From Pseudomonas ekonensis (GTDB lineage: Bacteria; Pseudomonadota; Gammaproteobacteria; Pseudomonadales; Pseudomonadaceae): 64,000 nucleotides of DNA. The translations under genes were made by a program, and so were the position numbers. Positions 1 through 8,273 of this stretch are shown one piece after another (the first letter of the stretch is position 1; every line of letters starts with the position of its first letter). Location of the stretch: assembly GCF_019145435.1 (NCBI RefSeq), contig NZ_JAHSTS010000001.1:2432001-2496000 (forward strand). The letters are read 5' to 3'. The notes beneath the pieces are model-generated. The model was not told the origin of the DNA and did no database searches. It was given only the letters and a program-made list of their open reading frames with translations.

Positions 1-1163
1 TCGTTGACGCGTTTGAAGTGGTCGATGTCGAACATCGCCAGGCACGCCGGACGGCCCTGCAGGCGGACTTGGGCCAGCTCAAGCTGAGCTTGCTCGATGA
101 AGGCGCGGCGGTTGAGGACGCCGGTCAAGGCGTCCCGCGCGGCGGTCTGGCGCAGTTCCTGTTCCAGGGATTTGCGACCGCTGACGTCGCGGATCTCCGC
201 CACCTGGGTGCCATCGTCGAGGGCCGCGAGCGTCAGCTCCGCAGCGAACCGGCTGCCGTCGCAGCGCACCGCCACCCGGTCCAGCGCCACACCGTCGCAG
301 CGGCCCAGCTGTTTCTGCAAATCTTCGTCGGTTTCGAACAGGTCTTCCAGCGGACGCTCGTACAAAAATTCCCGCGGGCAGCCGAACAGGTGCTTGAGCA
401 CCGGGTTGGCATCGACGATCCGGCCGTCGCGCACGATCACCACCGCGGCGCTGGTGATGTTCATCAGGCGTTCGAAGCGCGCCGCACTGCTCTGGGCCGC
501 CAGCAGGAAGCGGCGCAGGCTGAGCAGGGTCAGGCCGAACAGGCACAGGATCCACAACGGATAACCGACGTTGTAGGCGAGCATTTCGGCGGCGGGCTCG
601 ACGTCTTGCCGGCCCTGGCTCTGCGACAGGCCCTCGAACAGACCGAGAACCCCGCTGCCGGCGGCGCTCAAGGCCAGCAAGCCGAACATCAGCGCGGCGA
701 AGAGCCGCGCGCTGTGCAACCGACGGTCGCCCGGCAGCCGCAGCAGCGCATGGCAGGCCATCCCACGGACAAAGGCGCTGAGGAACGCATACAAGGCCAC
801 GACGTCACCGGCCTCCAGCGGCTGCACCAGCCAGTGCCACAGCCACCAGGGCGCTGCGGCCAGGAAGGTCACCGGTATCAGCCACCAGGGCGTGGGCCGG
901 CCGAGGAAACGGAACACGCCGATGACCAGCACCGTTTCCCCCGCGGTCAGCAAGCTGTGGCAGAGCACGTTGTAGGGCAACGAGGCCGTATAGGCGGTGC
1001 CTTGCGCCAGGTACTGGCCCACCGTCACCAGCAGGACGCCGCATGTCCACAGGCCAGGCCCTGGATGGGGCCGCGAGTAGTACCACAGCGCCAGGCAAAT
1101 GATGGCGCTGGCGATCAGAATGTTGGTACCGATCAGGTGGGGTGACAGCAACAAGGCATTCAT
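1..1163 (-). CDS. Membrane sensor diguanylate cyclase (PAS-GGDEF), 3' end outside window
   Basis: The first 387 residues are present; the gene continues past base 1. From the ATG at 1163 the protein starts MNALLLSPHLIG and has about 220 residues rich in hydrophobic segments (several membrane helices). A PAS-like domain follows at roughly residues 225-335, then the start of a GGDEF domain with DALTGVLNRRAF and MFDIDHFKRVN near the cut. GGDEF domains make cyclic di-GMP from two GTP; the GGDEF active-site loop lies beyond the edge, so activity cannot be judged, nor can a C-terminal EAL domain be excluded. It is divergent from the epimerase-like gene at 1399, with 235 bases between. The signal it senses is unknown. 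Confidence 0.85.
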   Translation of the reverse strand, partial: MNALLLSPHLIGTNILIASAIICLALWYYSRPHPGPGLWTCGVLLVTVGQYLAQGTAYTASLPYNVLCHSLLTAGETVLVIGVFRFLGRPTPWWLIPVTFLAAAPWWLWHWLVQPLEAGDVVALYAFLSAFVRGMACHALLRLPGDRRLHSARLFAALMFGLLALSAAGSGVLGLFEGLSQSQGRQDVEPAAEMLAYNVGYPLWILCLFGLTLLSLRRFLLAAQSSAARFERLMNITSAAVVIVRDGRIVDANPVLKHLFGCPREFLYERPLEDLFETDEDLQKQLGRCDGVALDRVAVRCDGSRFAAELTLAALDDGTQVAEIRDVSGRKSLEQELRQTAARDALTGVLNRRAFIEQAQLELAQVRLQGRPACLAMFDIDHFKRVN

Positions 1164-1398
1164 GGCGGCGGGAGTCTGCAAACCGAAGGGGTCGATCACC
1201 GTGACAGGAGCGCCCGGCGATGCCTACGAGTTTTCTGCCGGGCCCGTCCGAACTTTAGGCTTCCTGCGAAAAATCCGCCCGTCGGGCTACAGGGTTTGCC
1301 TGCCGCCGCCCAAAGAATGCGCTTGACCTTAAAGGCAGCTTTAATCTTAGGGTGCACACCACCCCGACCCGGTACCCTCAATCTTCATAGGAAACACC

Positions 1399-2331
1399 AT
1401 GCAAACCGTCCTGGGAGCAACCGGCCAGATTGCCATGGAGCTGGCCCGCGAACTGCACCGAACCCATACGCAAGACATCCGGCTCGTCAGCCGCAAGCCC
1501 CTCAAGGTCAATGACTCCGACACCTTGGCGCCGGCCGACCTTCTGGATGCCGAACAAGCGGCCAAAGCGGTGAAGGGCAGCAGCATCGTCTACTTCACCG
1601 CCGGCCTGCCGCCGGACACGCAAGTGTGGGAAACACAGTTCCCCGTGATGCTGCAAAACGCACTCGACGCGACCCGTGCGGCCGGTGCGAAGTTCGTGTA
1701 CTTCGACAACACCTACATGTACCCGCAGGATGCGCGCGTGCTGACCGAAGACGCTCCGTTCGAGCCGTTCGGCCGCAAAGGCCGGGTGCGCGCGCAGATG
1801 GCGTCCATGGTCCTTCGGGAAATGCAGCGAGGCGACATCCCCGTCGTCATCGGCCGCGCCCCGGAGTTCTATGGGCCGGGCAAGACCCAGAGCTTCACCA
1901 ACGCCCTGATCCTCGACAACCTCAAGGCCGGCAAGACGCCCCGCGTGCCCGTGCGGGACGATACCCGGCGCACGCTGATCTGGACGCCGGACGCCAGCCG
2001 TGCCCTGGCCGCGCTGGGGAACACGCCGGACACCTACGGCCAGACCTGGCACCTGCCCTGCGACGACGACCGCCTGACCTACAAGCAATTCGTGGCGCTG
2101 GCGTCCGGCATCGTCGGCAGGGAACCGACCTACAAAGTGCTCGGCAAATGGACGCTGACCGCCGTCGGCCTGATCGCCAAGCCAGTGCGCGAACTGCGCG
2201 AGCTGCTGCCGCGGTACGAACACGACAACCTGTTCGATTCCTCGAAGTTCAAGCGGCGTTTCCCGGAGTTCAGGGTCACGACCTACCGTGAGGGGCTGAG
2301 TCAGGTGCTTGCAGGTTCGGGGCGCCGCTAG
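1399..2331 (+). CDS. NAD(P)-binding epimerase/dehydratase-family protein
   Basis: 310 residues, opening with the nucleotide-binding glycine motif VLGATGQIA right at the N-terminus, as in extended SDR proteins. A central YFDNTYMYPQ segment is where this family places its active-site tyrosine, but the usual YxxxK is not obvious, so it is probably an atypical extended SDR. AGGAAAC lies just before the ATG at 1399. The substrate is unknown. It stands alone: divergent from the GGDEF gene and separated from the ebo operon by 266 bases, so I would not assign it to that pathway. Confidence 0.75.
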   Translation: MQTVLGATGQIAMELARELHRTHTQDIRLVSRKPLKVNDSDTLAPADLLDAEQAAKAVKGSSIVYFTAGLPPDTQVWETQFPVMLQNALDATRAAGAKFVYFDNTYMYPQDARVLTEDAPFEPFGRKGRVRAQMASMVLREMQRGDIPVVIGRAPEFYGPGKTQSFTNALILDNLKAGKTPRVPVRDDTRRTLIWTPDASRALAALGNTPDTYGQTWHLPCDDDRLTYKQFVALASGIVGREPTYKVLGKWTLTAVGLIAKPVRELRELLPRYEHDNLFDSSKFKRRFPEFRVTTYREGLSQVLAGSGRR

Positions 2332-2358
2332 ACGCCGCGCCCCGCTCTGAGCGGGTTG

Positions 2359-2386
2359 GCGGGTGCCCCGACACCGGGGCACCCGC
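2359..2386 (+). terminator. Strong hairpin after the epimerase-like gene
   Basis: A perfect 12-bp stem (GCGGGTGCCCCG / CGGGGCACCCGC) with a 4-base loop, 28 bases after the stop codon of the preceding gene. No T-run follows, so it is not a textbook intrinsic terminator; it could be a 3' end stabiliser or a factor-assisted terminator. The rest of the 2332-2597 gap is AT-richer than its surroundings around 2455-2500 and presumably holds the ebo promoter, but I could not pick -35/-10 boxes with confidence. Confidence 0.4.
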
Positions 2387-2597
2387 GCTTGACCCTCCCT
2401 CAAAACACACCGCAACGCCCCGCCTCATCTCCTCCTTGCAAAACCCCGGCGACCGTCTAGTTTTGTGTTAGTTCCCACTAAATAACATCAAAACACCATC
2501 ACCCAGCCAGGAGGCGCCCTCCCCCAGAAAACCATCAGCACACTGCCTTTAGTCACTGAAACGGATCTCAGTCAAAACGAATCAAGAGGGATGCTTG

Positions 2598-4472
2598 ATG
2601 AAGCGCAGTCTTTTGCACCGTGTGCGTTCGGCACGCGGGCCTGCTGATCATTTCTGGGTGTCGTTGTTTTGCTTCTCCGGTCTTGTGATCGCCAGCTTCC
2701 TGTTGTTCGAGCAGCAGATCCACGACGTCGTCGCCCAACTCGACCTGTACCTGCCCCGCACACCCGCCCAGCACATCAACCTGGCGCTGCTGCTGATCGC
2801 ACTGCTGGCCCTGGACGTGGTGCTGCCGGTGCCGTCGAGCATGGTGGCGCTGTTGGCGGTGGCCGCGCTGGGCGGTATCGGCGGGTATCTGGTGATCTTC
2901 ATCGGCCTGTGCCTGGGGGCCTGGCTGGGATATGCGTTGGGCGCCGGGTATTTCCGGGTGCTGTCGGGCCGTCTCGGGTTGCATCAGCGCAAGCCGGGGC
3001 AACTGGCCTACCGGTTGGGCACGCTGTCGTTGATCTGCCTGCGCGGCGTGCCGGTGCTGGCGGAAACCTCGGTGGTGGCCGCCGGCATGCAGCGCTATCC
3101 GCTGCGCGCGTTCGTGCTGGTGACCACCCTGGCCAATGCCGGCCTGGCGCTGGCCTACAGCGCCATCGGCACCCTGCTCGTCGAACAGAACGCGCTGCTG
3201 GTGACCCTCCTCGCCAGCATGGTGCTGCCGGGGCTGTTCCTCGCCGGGCACAGCCTGTTCAAGAGCCTGCGCAGGCCAGCGCTGGAGCGTCCGCTGCAAG
3301 GCCGCTTCGACGTGAGCTACGACTACCCGGTGCTGTTCACCGATCATCTGTTCGACCCGCTCAACCCCTGTCTGCACCAACAGCTCAGCGCCGGGCAACG
3401 GGAACCGGTGACGGTGCTGGCGTTCGCCGACGAACAGCTGCTGAAATCCTCCCCGCAGCTGTCGGGACAGATCGAAGCCTGGTTCGCCGCCCACGCCGGC
3501 GACCTGCGCCTGAAGGCGCCGCCCATCGCCGTGCCCGCCGGTGAACTGAGCAAGACGGCCGAGGTGCTGCAGCAGCTGTACGCCGACATGCTGGAACACG
3601 GGCTGGACCGGCACTGCTATGTCCTGGCCCTGGGCGGCGGCGCCGTGCTGGACTCGGTGGGCTACGCCTGCGCGACCTTCCACCGGGGCATCCGACTGAT
3701 CCGCATCCCCAGCACGGTGCTGGCCCAGAACGACGCCGGCATCGGGGTGAAGAACGGCATCAACGCCTTCGGCCAGAAGAACCTGCTCGGCGCGTTCTAC
3801 CCCGCCACCGCCGTGATCAACGACTTTCAGTTGCTGACCAGCCTCAGCCGCCGCGACCAGATCGCCGGACTGGCCGAAGCGGTCAAGGTGGCGCTGATCA
3901 AGGACGACGCGTTTTTCCAATGGATGGAGCAACAGGCCGACGCCCTCGCCCGTTTCGATCATCCGGCCAGCCGCTACGCCATCCGCCGCTGCGCCGAGCT
4001 GCACCTGGGGCACATCACCGGCGCCGGCGACCCCTTCGAACGCGGCAACGGCCGGCCACTGGACTACGGCCACTGGGCCGCGCACCGGCTGGAGAACCTC
4101 AGCCGTCACCGCCTGCGCCACGGCGAGGCGGTCGCGGTGGGCATGGCCCTGGACGGGCTCTACGCCAATGCCCTGGGGCTGTTGAGCGATGCCGAGACCG
4201 AACGTGTGCTGAATCTGCTGACCCGGCTCGGCTTCAACCTGTGTCCGCCGGAACTGGCGCTGAAAGATGCCCAGGGCCGTTCCCAGGTGCTGCTCGGGCT
4301 GGAGGAGTTCCGCCAGCATTTGGGCGGGCAGCTTTCCATCCCGCTGCTCAACCGCATCGGCGCATCCATCGACCTGCATGAGATCGATGACCGGCTGATG
4401 GAGCAGGCGCTGGCCCGGCTGTCCTCCCGCAGTGCGGCGGCACCCGCCTTGAACGAGGGCTGCGCGCAATGA
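2598..4472 (+). CDS. eboD: EboD-type sugar phosphate cyclase fused to an N-terminal VTT/DedA membrane domain
   Basis: 624 residues in two parts. Residues about 1-215 are membrane-embedded and look like a VTT (DedA/SNARE-associated) domain: a helix after residue 20, then further hydrophobic segments with the GxxLG...YxLG pattern. Residues about 240-605 resemble 3-dehydroquinate synthase and the valiolone-type cyclases: the NAD-site LALGGGAVLDSVGYA near residue 344, GLAEAVKVALIKD, and the metal-site histidines in DYGHWAAHRLE (about 489) and LRHGEAVAVGM (about 508). This is the EboD component of ebo clusters. The start at 2598 has AGAGGG seven bases upstream; a TTG one codon earlier is less likely. 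It is the first gene of a chain with 4-base overlaps. The natural substrate is unknown. Confidence 0.88.
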   Translation: MKRSLLHRVRSARGPADHFWVSLFCFSGLVIASFLLFEQQIHDVVAQLDLYLPRTPAQHINLALLLIALLALDVVLPVPSSMVALLAVAALGGIGGYLVIFIGLCLGAWLGYALGAGYFRVLSGRLGLHQRKPGQLAYRLGTLSLICLRGVPVLAETSVVAAGMQRYPLRAFVLVTTLANAGLALAYSAIGTLLVEQNALLVTLLASMVLPGLFLAGHSLFKSLRRPALERPLQGRFDVSYDYPVLFTDHLFDPLNPCLHQQLSAGQREPVTVLAFADEQLLKSSPQLSGQIEAWFAAHAGDLRLKAPPIAVPAGELSKTAEVLQQLYADMLEHGLDRHCYVLALGGGAVLDSVGYACATFHRGIRLIRIPSTVLAQNDAGIGVKNGINAFGQKNLLGAFYPATAVINDFQLLTSLSRRDQIAGLAEAVKVALIKDDAFFQWMEQQADALARFDHPASRYAIRRCAELHLGHITGAGDPFERGNGRPLDYGHWAAHRLENLSRHRLRHGEAVAVGMALDGLYANALGLLSDAETERVLNLLTRLGFNLCPPELALKDAQGRSQVLLGLEEFRQHLGGQLSIPLLNRIGASIDLHEIDDRLMEQALARLSSRSAAAPALNEGCAQ

Positions 4473-5356
4473 GCCAGATGTCGGGCCTCAAGACCTGGAT
4501 GACCCTCGGCCGGATCTCCAACCTGCCGACGGTGTGGACCAACACCCTGGCCGCCGCGCTGTTGGCCAGCAGTGCCGGCGCCCTGGCGCCGCCGTCGTCG
4601 TTGGTGTGGGTCCTGCTGCTGGTCACGCTCTCGCTGCTGTACCTGGCCGGCATGCTGCTGAACGACCTGCTGGATGCCGACTGGGATCGGCAGCACCACA
4701 ACCCGCGGCCGATCACCCTGGGTCTGGTCAGCCGGGAACACGTGCGCCGCGCCACCGTGCTGTTGTTGGTACTGGCGGCAGCCTCGGCATTGGGCCTGAG
4801 CCGACTGACCGAGCAGCCGCACTGGCTGCTGGGCAGCGTCGTGCTGCTGGTGGGCTGCATTCTCGGCTACAACCTGCTGCACAAGAAGTACGCCCACAGC
4901 GTCTGGCTGATGGGCGCCTGCCGTTCGGCGCTGTACCTCACCGCAGCGGCCAGCCTGGCGGTGCCGCCGGAGCCCATCTGGCTGTGCGCCGTTTTGCTGG
5001 GCGTGTACATCAGCGGGCTGACCTACCTGGCCCGCCAGGAACACCGCAACCAATTGCTCAGCCGCTTGCCGCTGGCCCTGATGCTGAGCCCGCTGGCCCT
5101 GGCGGTGTACGCGGACAATCTGTGGTTCTGGCCTGTGCTGGTTTTGTGGCTCGGCTGGCTGGGATGGCACTACCGGCGGCACCTTGCCGATCCCCGACGA
5201 CGGCAGGTGCGTGCCTTCATCGGTGCGGGGCTGGCGGCCCTGCCGCTGTTCGATGCCCTGGTGATGGCCGTGGCCGATCAGCCGCTGGGCAGCCTGTTCT
5301 GCGTGATGGTGTTTTTCCTGCTTCCCCACTTTCAGCGCTGGGTGAAACCGACATGA
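4469..5356 (+). CDS. eboC: EboC, UbiA-family prenyltransferase
   Basis: 295 residues with about eight hydrophobic helices. Near residue 70 is NDLLDADWDRQHHNPRP, the first Asp-rich motif (NxxxDxxxD) that binds prenyl diphosphate via magnesium in UbiA enzymes. A second Asp-rich motif is not clear: the expected region reads YNLLHKKYAHS, so the enzyme is divergent from quinone prenyltransferases. The ATG overlaps the eboD stop as ATGA, which implies coupled translation. By family it would attach an isoprenoid chain to a polar acceptor at the inner membrane, possibly the product of the neighbouring cyclase; that link is inference. Confidence 0.88.
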   Translation: MSQMSGLKTWMTLGRISNLPTVWTNTLAAALLASSAGALAPPSSLVWVLLLVTLSLLYLAGMLLNDLLDADWDRQHHNPRPITLGLVSREHVRRATVLLLVLAAASALGLSRLTEQPHWLLGSVVLLVGCILGYNLLHKKYAHSVWLMGACRSALYLTAAASLAVPPEPIWLCAVLLGVYISGLTYLARQEHRNQLLSRLPLALMLSPLALAVYADNLWFWPVLVLWLGWLGWHYRRHLADPRRRQVRAFIGAGLAALPLFDALVMAVADQPLGSLFCVMVFFLLPHFQRWVKPT

Positions 5357-6123
5357 ACATGGACGTCACCGTACCGCCCACGGATGCACTCGACATGCGC
5401 CGCGAATGCCTGGCCGAACGGCGCCAGGCCCTGAGCCGCCAGCTGGATCAGACCGAACTGCAATGGTGGTGCGAAGCGCAGGAGCAGCTCGCCCGATCCC
5501 CGGACGCTGACACCGCCGCGCGTTTGAGCAGCCAATGCAAACGCCATCTGCGCGAACGGGGCATGCCCGACAGCGGCTGGAGCACCCTGGAACTGGCGCG
5601 CGCCTTGTTGCTGGCCCACGTGCTCGAACACCACGGCCCCGGCGCGCAACTGCCCTTGCTGCACCAACTGTTTCGATGGGGCGACGACCACGAAAAGATC
5701 GCCCTGCTCAAAGCCCTCGACTGGCTCGACAGCCATGGCCGTTGCCTTGAACTGGCGTTGCAGGCCGGCCGCACCAGCAACAGCCAGGTGTTCGCCGCCC
5801 TCGCCCTCGACACCCCTTACCCGTCGCGGCACTACCCCGAGCGGGCCTTCCACCAACTGGTGCTGAAGGCTCTCGGCATGGGGCTCGACGCCGCACGCCT
5901 GAACGGCCTTGCGCAGCGGCACAGCGGCACCCTCAACCAGTTGGCCCTCGACCTGTTGGAAGAGCAGCTCGCCGCCGAACGCACGGTGTCCGCCGGCCTG
6001 CCCCGGGTGATCGCCTTCAGCCTGCTCGGCCCTGCGCAACGCCAGCGGCTGGAAGACCTGAACCGGCAGCACCGCTTGCCGCCGGAGTGGCGCGCCCGCC
6101 TGGCCGGCACCCCATCGAACTGA
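5353..6123 (+). CDS. eboA: EboA-like protein
   Basis: 256 residues, soluble, leucine- and alanine-rich and probably all-helical, with no recognised catalytic motif. The start ATG at 5353 overlaps the eboC stop (ATGA); a longer frame upstream in the same phase is only eboC read out of frame. Position between the UbiA and TatD genes and the general composition fit EboA, the family member whose biochemical role is unknown. Useful segments for a search are the WWCEAQEQLARSP region and the HYPERAFHQLVLKALGMGL region. Confidence 0.75.
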   Translation: MNMDVTVPPTDALDMRRECLAERRQALSRQLDQTELQWWCEAQEQLARSPDADTAARLSSQCKRHLRERGMPDSGWSTLELARALLLAHVLEHHGPGAQLPLLHQLFRWGDDHEKIALLKALDWLDSHGRCLELALQAGRTSNSQVFAALALDTPYPSRHYPERAFHQLVLKALGMGLDAARLNGLAQRHSGTLNQLALDLLEEQLAAERTVSAGLPRVIAFSLLGPAQRQRLEDLNRQHRLPPEWRARLAGTPSN

Positions 6124-6159
6124 AGCCCAACCCGCCTGTGCCTTTGACGAGGAGTCACC

Positions 6160-7044
6160 ATGCCCAAGTACTTCGATCCGCATATCCATATGGTCAGCCG
6201 CACCACCGACGACTACCAGAACATGGCGGCCGCCGGCATCACCGGGGTGATCGAGCCGGCGTTCTGGCAGGGCCAGGCCAGGACCAGCGTCGGCAGCTTC
6301 GTGGACTACTTCGACACCCTGCTGGGCTGGGAGCGCTTTCGCGCCAGCATGTTCGGCATCCATCACTTCTGCACCATCGGCCTTAACCCAAAGGAGGCCA
6401 ATGACCTGTCGGTGGCCAACGAAGTGCTGGAGGTGCTGCCGCGCTATCTGGTGAAGGACGGTGTGGTGGCGGTCGGCGAGATCGGCTACGACGACATCAC
6501 CCCTGAAGAGGACCGCTTTCTGGCCGCTCAACTGGAGCTGGCCAGGCAGTTCAATCTGCCGGTGCTGGTGCACACCCCGCACCGCGACAAGATCGGCGGC
6601 ACCAAGCGTACCCTGGCCGTGATCCGTGAAGTCGGGATCGCCGAGCATCTGGTGATCATCGACCACCTCAACGAACTGACCCTGCCGCTGGTGCTGGACA
6701 GCGACTGCTGGCGCGGCCACTCGATCTACCCCAACACCAAGATGTCGGAGACGCGCATGGTCGCGCTGCTCCAGCAGTACGGCACGGAAAAGATGGTGGT
6801 CAACAGCGCCGCCGACTGGGGCATCAGCGACCCGCTCAAGGTGCCGAAGACAGGCCAGGCGATGCTGGACGCCGGCTTCAGCGAAGCCCAGGTCGAAAAG
6901 GTGCTGTTCCACAACCCGGTGGACTTCTTCGCCCAGAGCGGCCAGCTCGACAAGGCGCTGGTCGGCACACCGTTGCCCATCGATCAGCGTCGCCAGTGGC
7001 AGGAAAACTCCGCCCTGCGCGGTCAGGATCCGGTGATCAAATGA
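6160..7044 (+). CDS. eboB: EboB, TatD-family metal-dependent hydrolase
   Basis: 294 residues with the amidohydrolase-superfamily metal ligands of TatD proteins: DPHIHMV at residue 6, GEIGYD near 109, VHTPHR near 143, an IDHLNEL segment, and NSAADWG near 221. A clear AGGAG precedes the ATG at 6160, so it has its own ribosome site after a 36-base gap, unlike the overlapped genes before and after. TatD proteins act on phosphodiesters; within ebo clusters the substrate is not known. It overlaps the following gene by four bases. Confidence 0.85.
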   Translation: MPKYFDPHIHMVSRTTDDYQNMAAAGITGVIEPAFWQGQARTSVGSFVDYFDTLLGWERFRASMFGIHHFCTIGLNPKEANDLSVANEVLEVLPRYLVKDGVVAVGEIGYDDITPEEDRFLAAQLELARQFNLPVLVHTPHRDKIGGTKRTLAVIREVGIAEHLVIIDHLNELTLPLVLDSDCWRGHSIYPNTKMSETRMVALLQQYGTEKMVVNSAADWGISDPLKVPKTGQAMLDAGFSEAQVEKVLFHNPVDFFAQSGQLDKALVGTPLPIDQRRQWQENSALRGQDPVIK

Positions 7045-8273
7045 GCGCAGCCGCCGGTTGGACGGCCGCCCAGGTCGGCTATTGCAGCAACGTGCATCCG
7101 ACCCATGACCTGGCTGGGCTGCGGGCCTCCATCGAGCGGCACTTTCAGAGTGTGCGCCGGCTGCGGGGCTTCAGCGAACAGGACAGCGGCCTGTGGATCT
7201 GCGCCCGCGCCGCCGCCGAACTGCGGCAGGCGCCGGCACGTTCGCGGTTCCTGAGCCTGCTGCAACAAAAGGGCCTGCGCCTGACCTCGCTGAACGGCTT
7301 TCCTTACGGGCAGTTCCATGACGGCGCGGTGAAGGCCGAGGTCTACCTGCCCGACTGGTCCATGCCGCAACGCCTGGACTACAGCCTCGACCTGGCGCAC
7401 CTGCTGGCGCAGGCCTTGCCGGCGGACTGCCCTCAGGGCGTGATTTCCACCGTCCCCTTGGGTTATGCCGCCGGCTGGAGCCCGGCGTTGCAGCAGCGGG
7501 CCGAGGATCAGTTGCGCCAGCTCACGGCCTCGCTGGCCAGGCTGCACCGGGAAACGGGCAAGAAGATCGTGTTCTGTCTGGAGATGGAGCCCGATTGCGT
7601 CTTGGAGAACACCGACCAGGCCATCGCGTTCTTGCGCCATTGGCGAACGGTCGATCCGAACCATGGCCATCTGGCGCTGTGTTTCGACGTCTGCCATCAG
7701 GCCGTGATGTTCGAAGACTGTCATCAGTCGCTGAACCGGCTGCGTCAGGCCGGGGTGCCGGTCGGCAAGATCCAGCTGTCCAACGCGCTGATCTGCCGCC
7801 TGGCCGGTCTGGACGAAAATCGCGCCAAACAGGTCCTCGAGGTATTGAGCGCTTTTTCCGAAACCACCTACCTGCATCAGGTCAAGGCACGGGATGCCGA
7901 GGGCCGCTTGATGGCCTGGCCGGACCTGCCCGGCGCGCTTGACGATTGCGCGAAACATCCGGGGCGCTACCCCGAACTGAGGATCCACTTCCACGTGCCG
8001 CTGTTCAGCGAACACTTGCTGTTGCCTGAACTCAGCGGCAGTCAGATCGCCCTGGCGCAGACCTTTGACTATCTGGCCGAGCACAAGGACTTTCGTCCCG
8101 TGCTGGAGGTGGAAACCTACAGCTGGGGCGTTCTGCCTGCCTCACTGCGGCCCGCCGATGAGCAGGCCCTGCTCGCGGGGATCGGCGCCGAGCTGCGCTG
8201 GGTCGAGACGCAACTTAGTCAGCGGCGCCTGCTGCAAGCCCAGGTACAGGAGGTTGGCGCCGATGCCCTCTGA
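7041..8273 (+). CDS. eboE: EboE, xylose-isomerase-like TIM-barrel protein
   Basis: 410 residues from the ATG at 7041 that overlaps the eboB stop (ATGA). It resembles the AP-endonuclease/xylose isomerase TIM-barrel superfamily: FCLEMEPDC near residue 180 (metal-binding Glu), LCFDVCHQAVMFED near 215, and HFHVPLF near 317 are spaced like the metal ligands of that fold. An isomerase or epimerase reaction on a sugar- or cyclitol-like intermediate would fit the EboD cyclase, but that is inference. A ribosome site for the next gene lies inside its 3' end. Confidence 0.82.
   Translation: MSAAAGWTAAQVGYCSNVHPTHDLAGLRASIERHFQSVRRLRGFSEQDSGLWICARAAAELRQAPARSRFLSLLQQKGLRLTSLNGFPYGQFHDGAVKAEVYLPDWSMPQRLDYSLDLAHLLAQALPADCPQGVISTVPLGYAAGWSPALQQRAEDQLRQLTASLARLHRETGKKIVFCLEMEPDCVLENTDQAIAFLRHWRTVDPNHGHLALCFDVCHQAVMFEDCHQSLNRLRQAGVPVGKIQLSNALICRLAGLDENRAKQVLEVLSAFSETTYLHQVKARDAEGRLMAWPDLPGALDDCAKHPGRYPELRIHFHVPLFSEHLLLPELSGSQIALAQTFDYLAEHKDFRPVLEVETYSWGVLPASLRPADEQALLAGIGAELRWVETQLSQRRLLQAQVQEVGADAL

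Noticed and set aside
18-1145. A 375-codon plus-strand frame at the left edge
   Set aside because: The opposite strand encodes a membrane-PAS-GGDEF protein with clear motifs; the plus-strand translation has the composition of an antisense frame.
1164-1398. Possible small gene between the GGDEF and epimerase-like genes
   Set aside because: Short frames here have no supported ribosome site and their translations match nothing; the region is better read as a divergent promoter gap.
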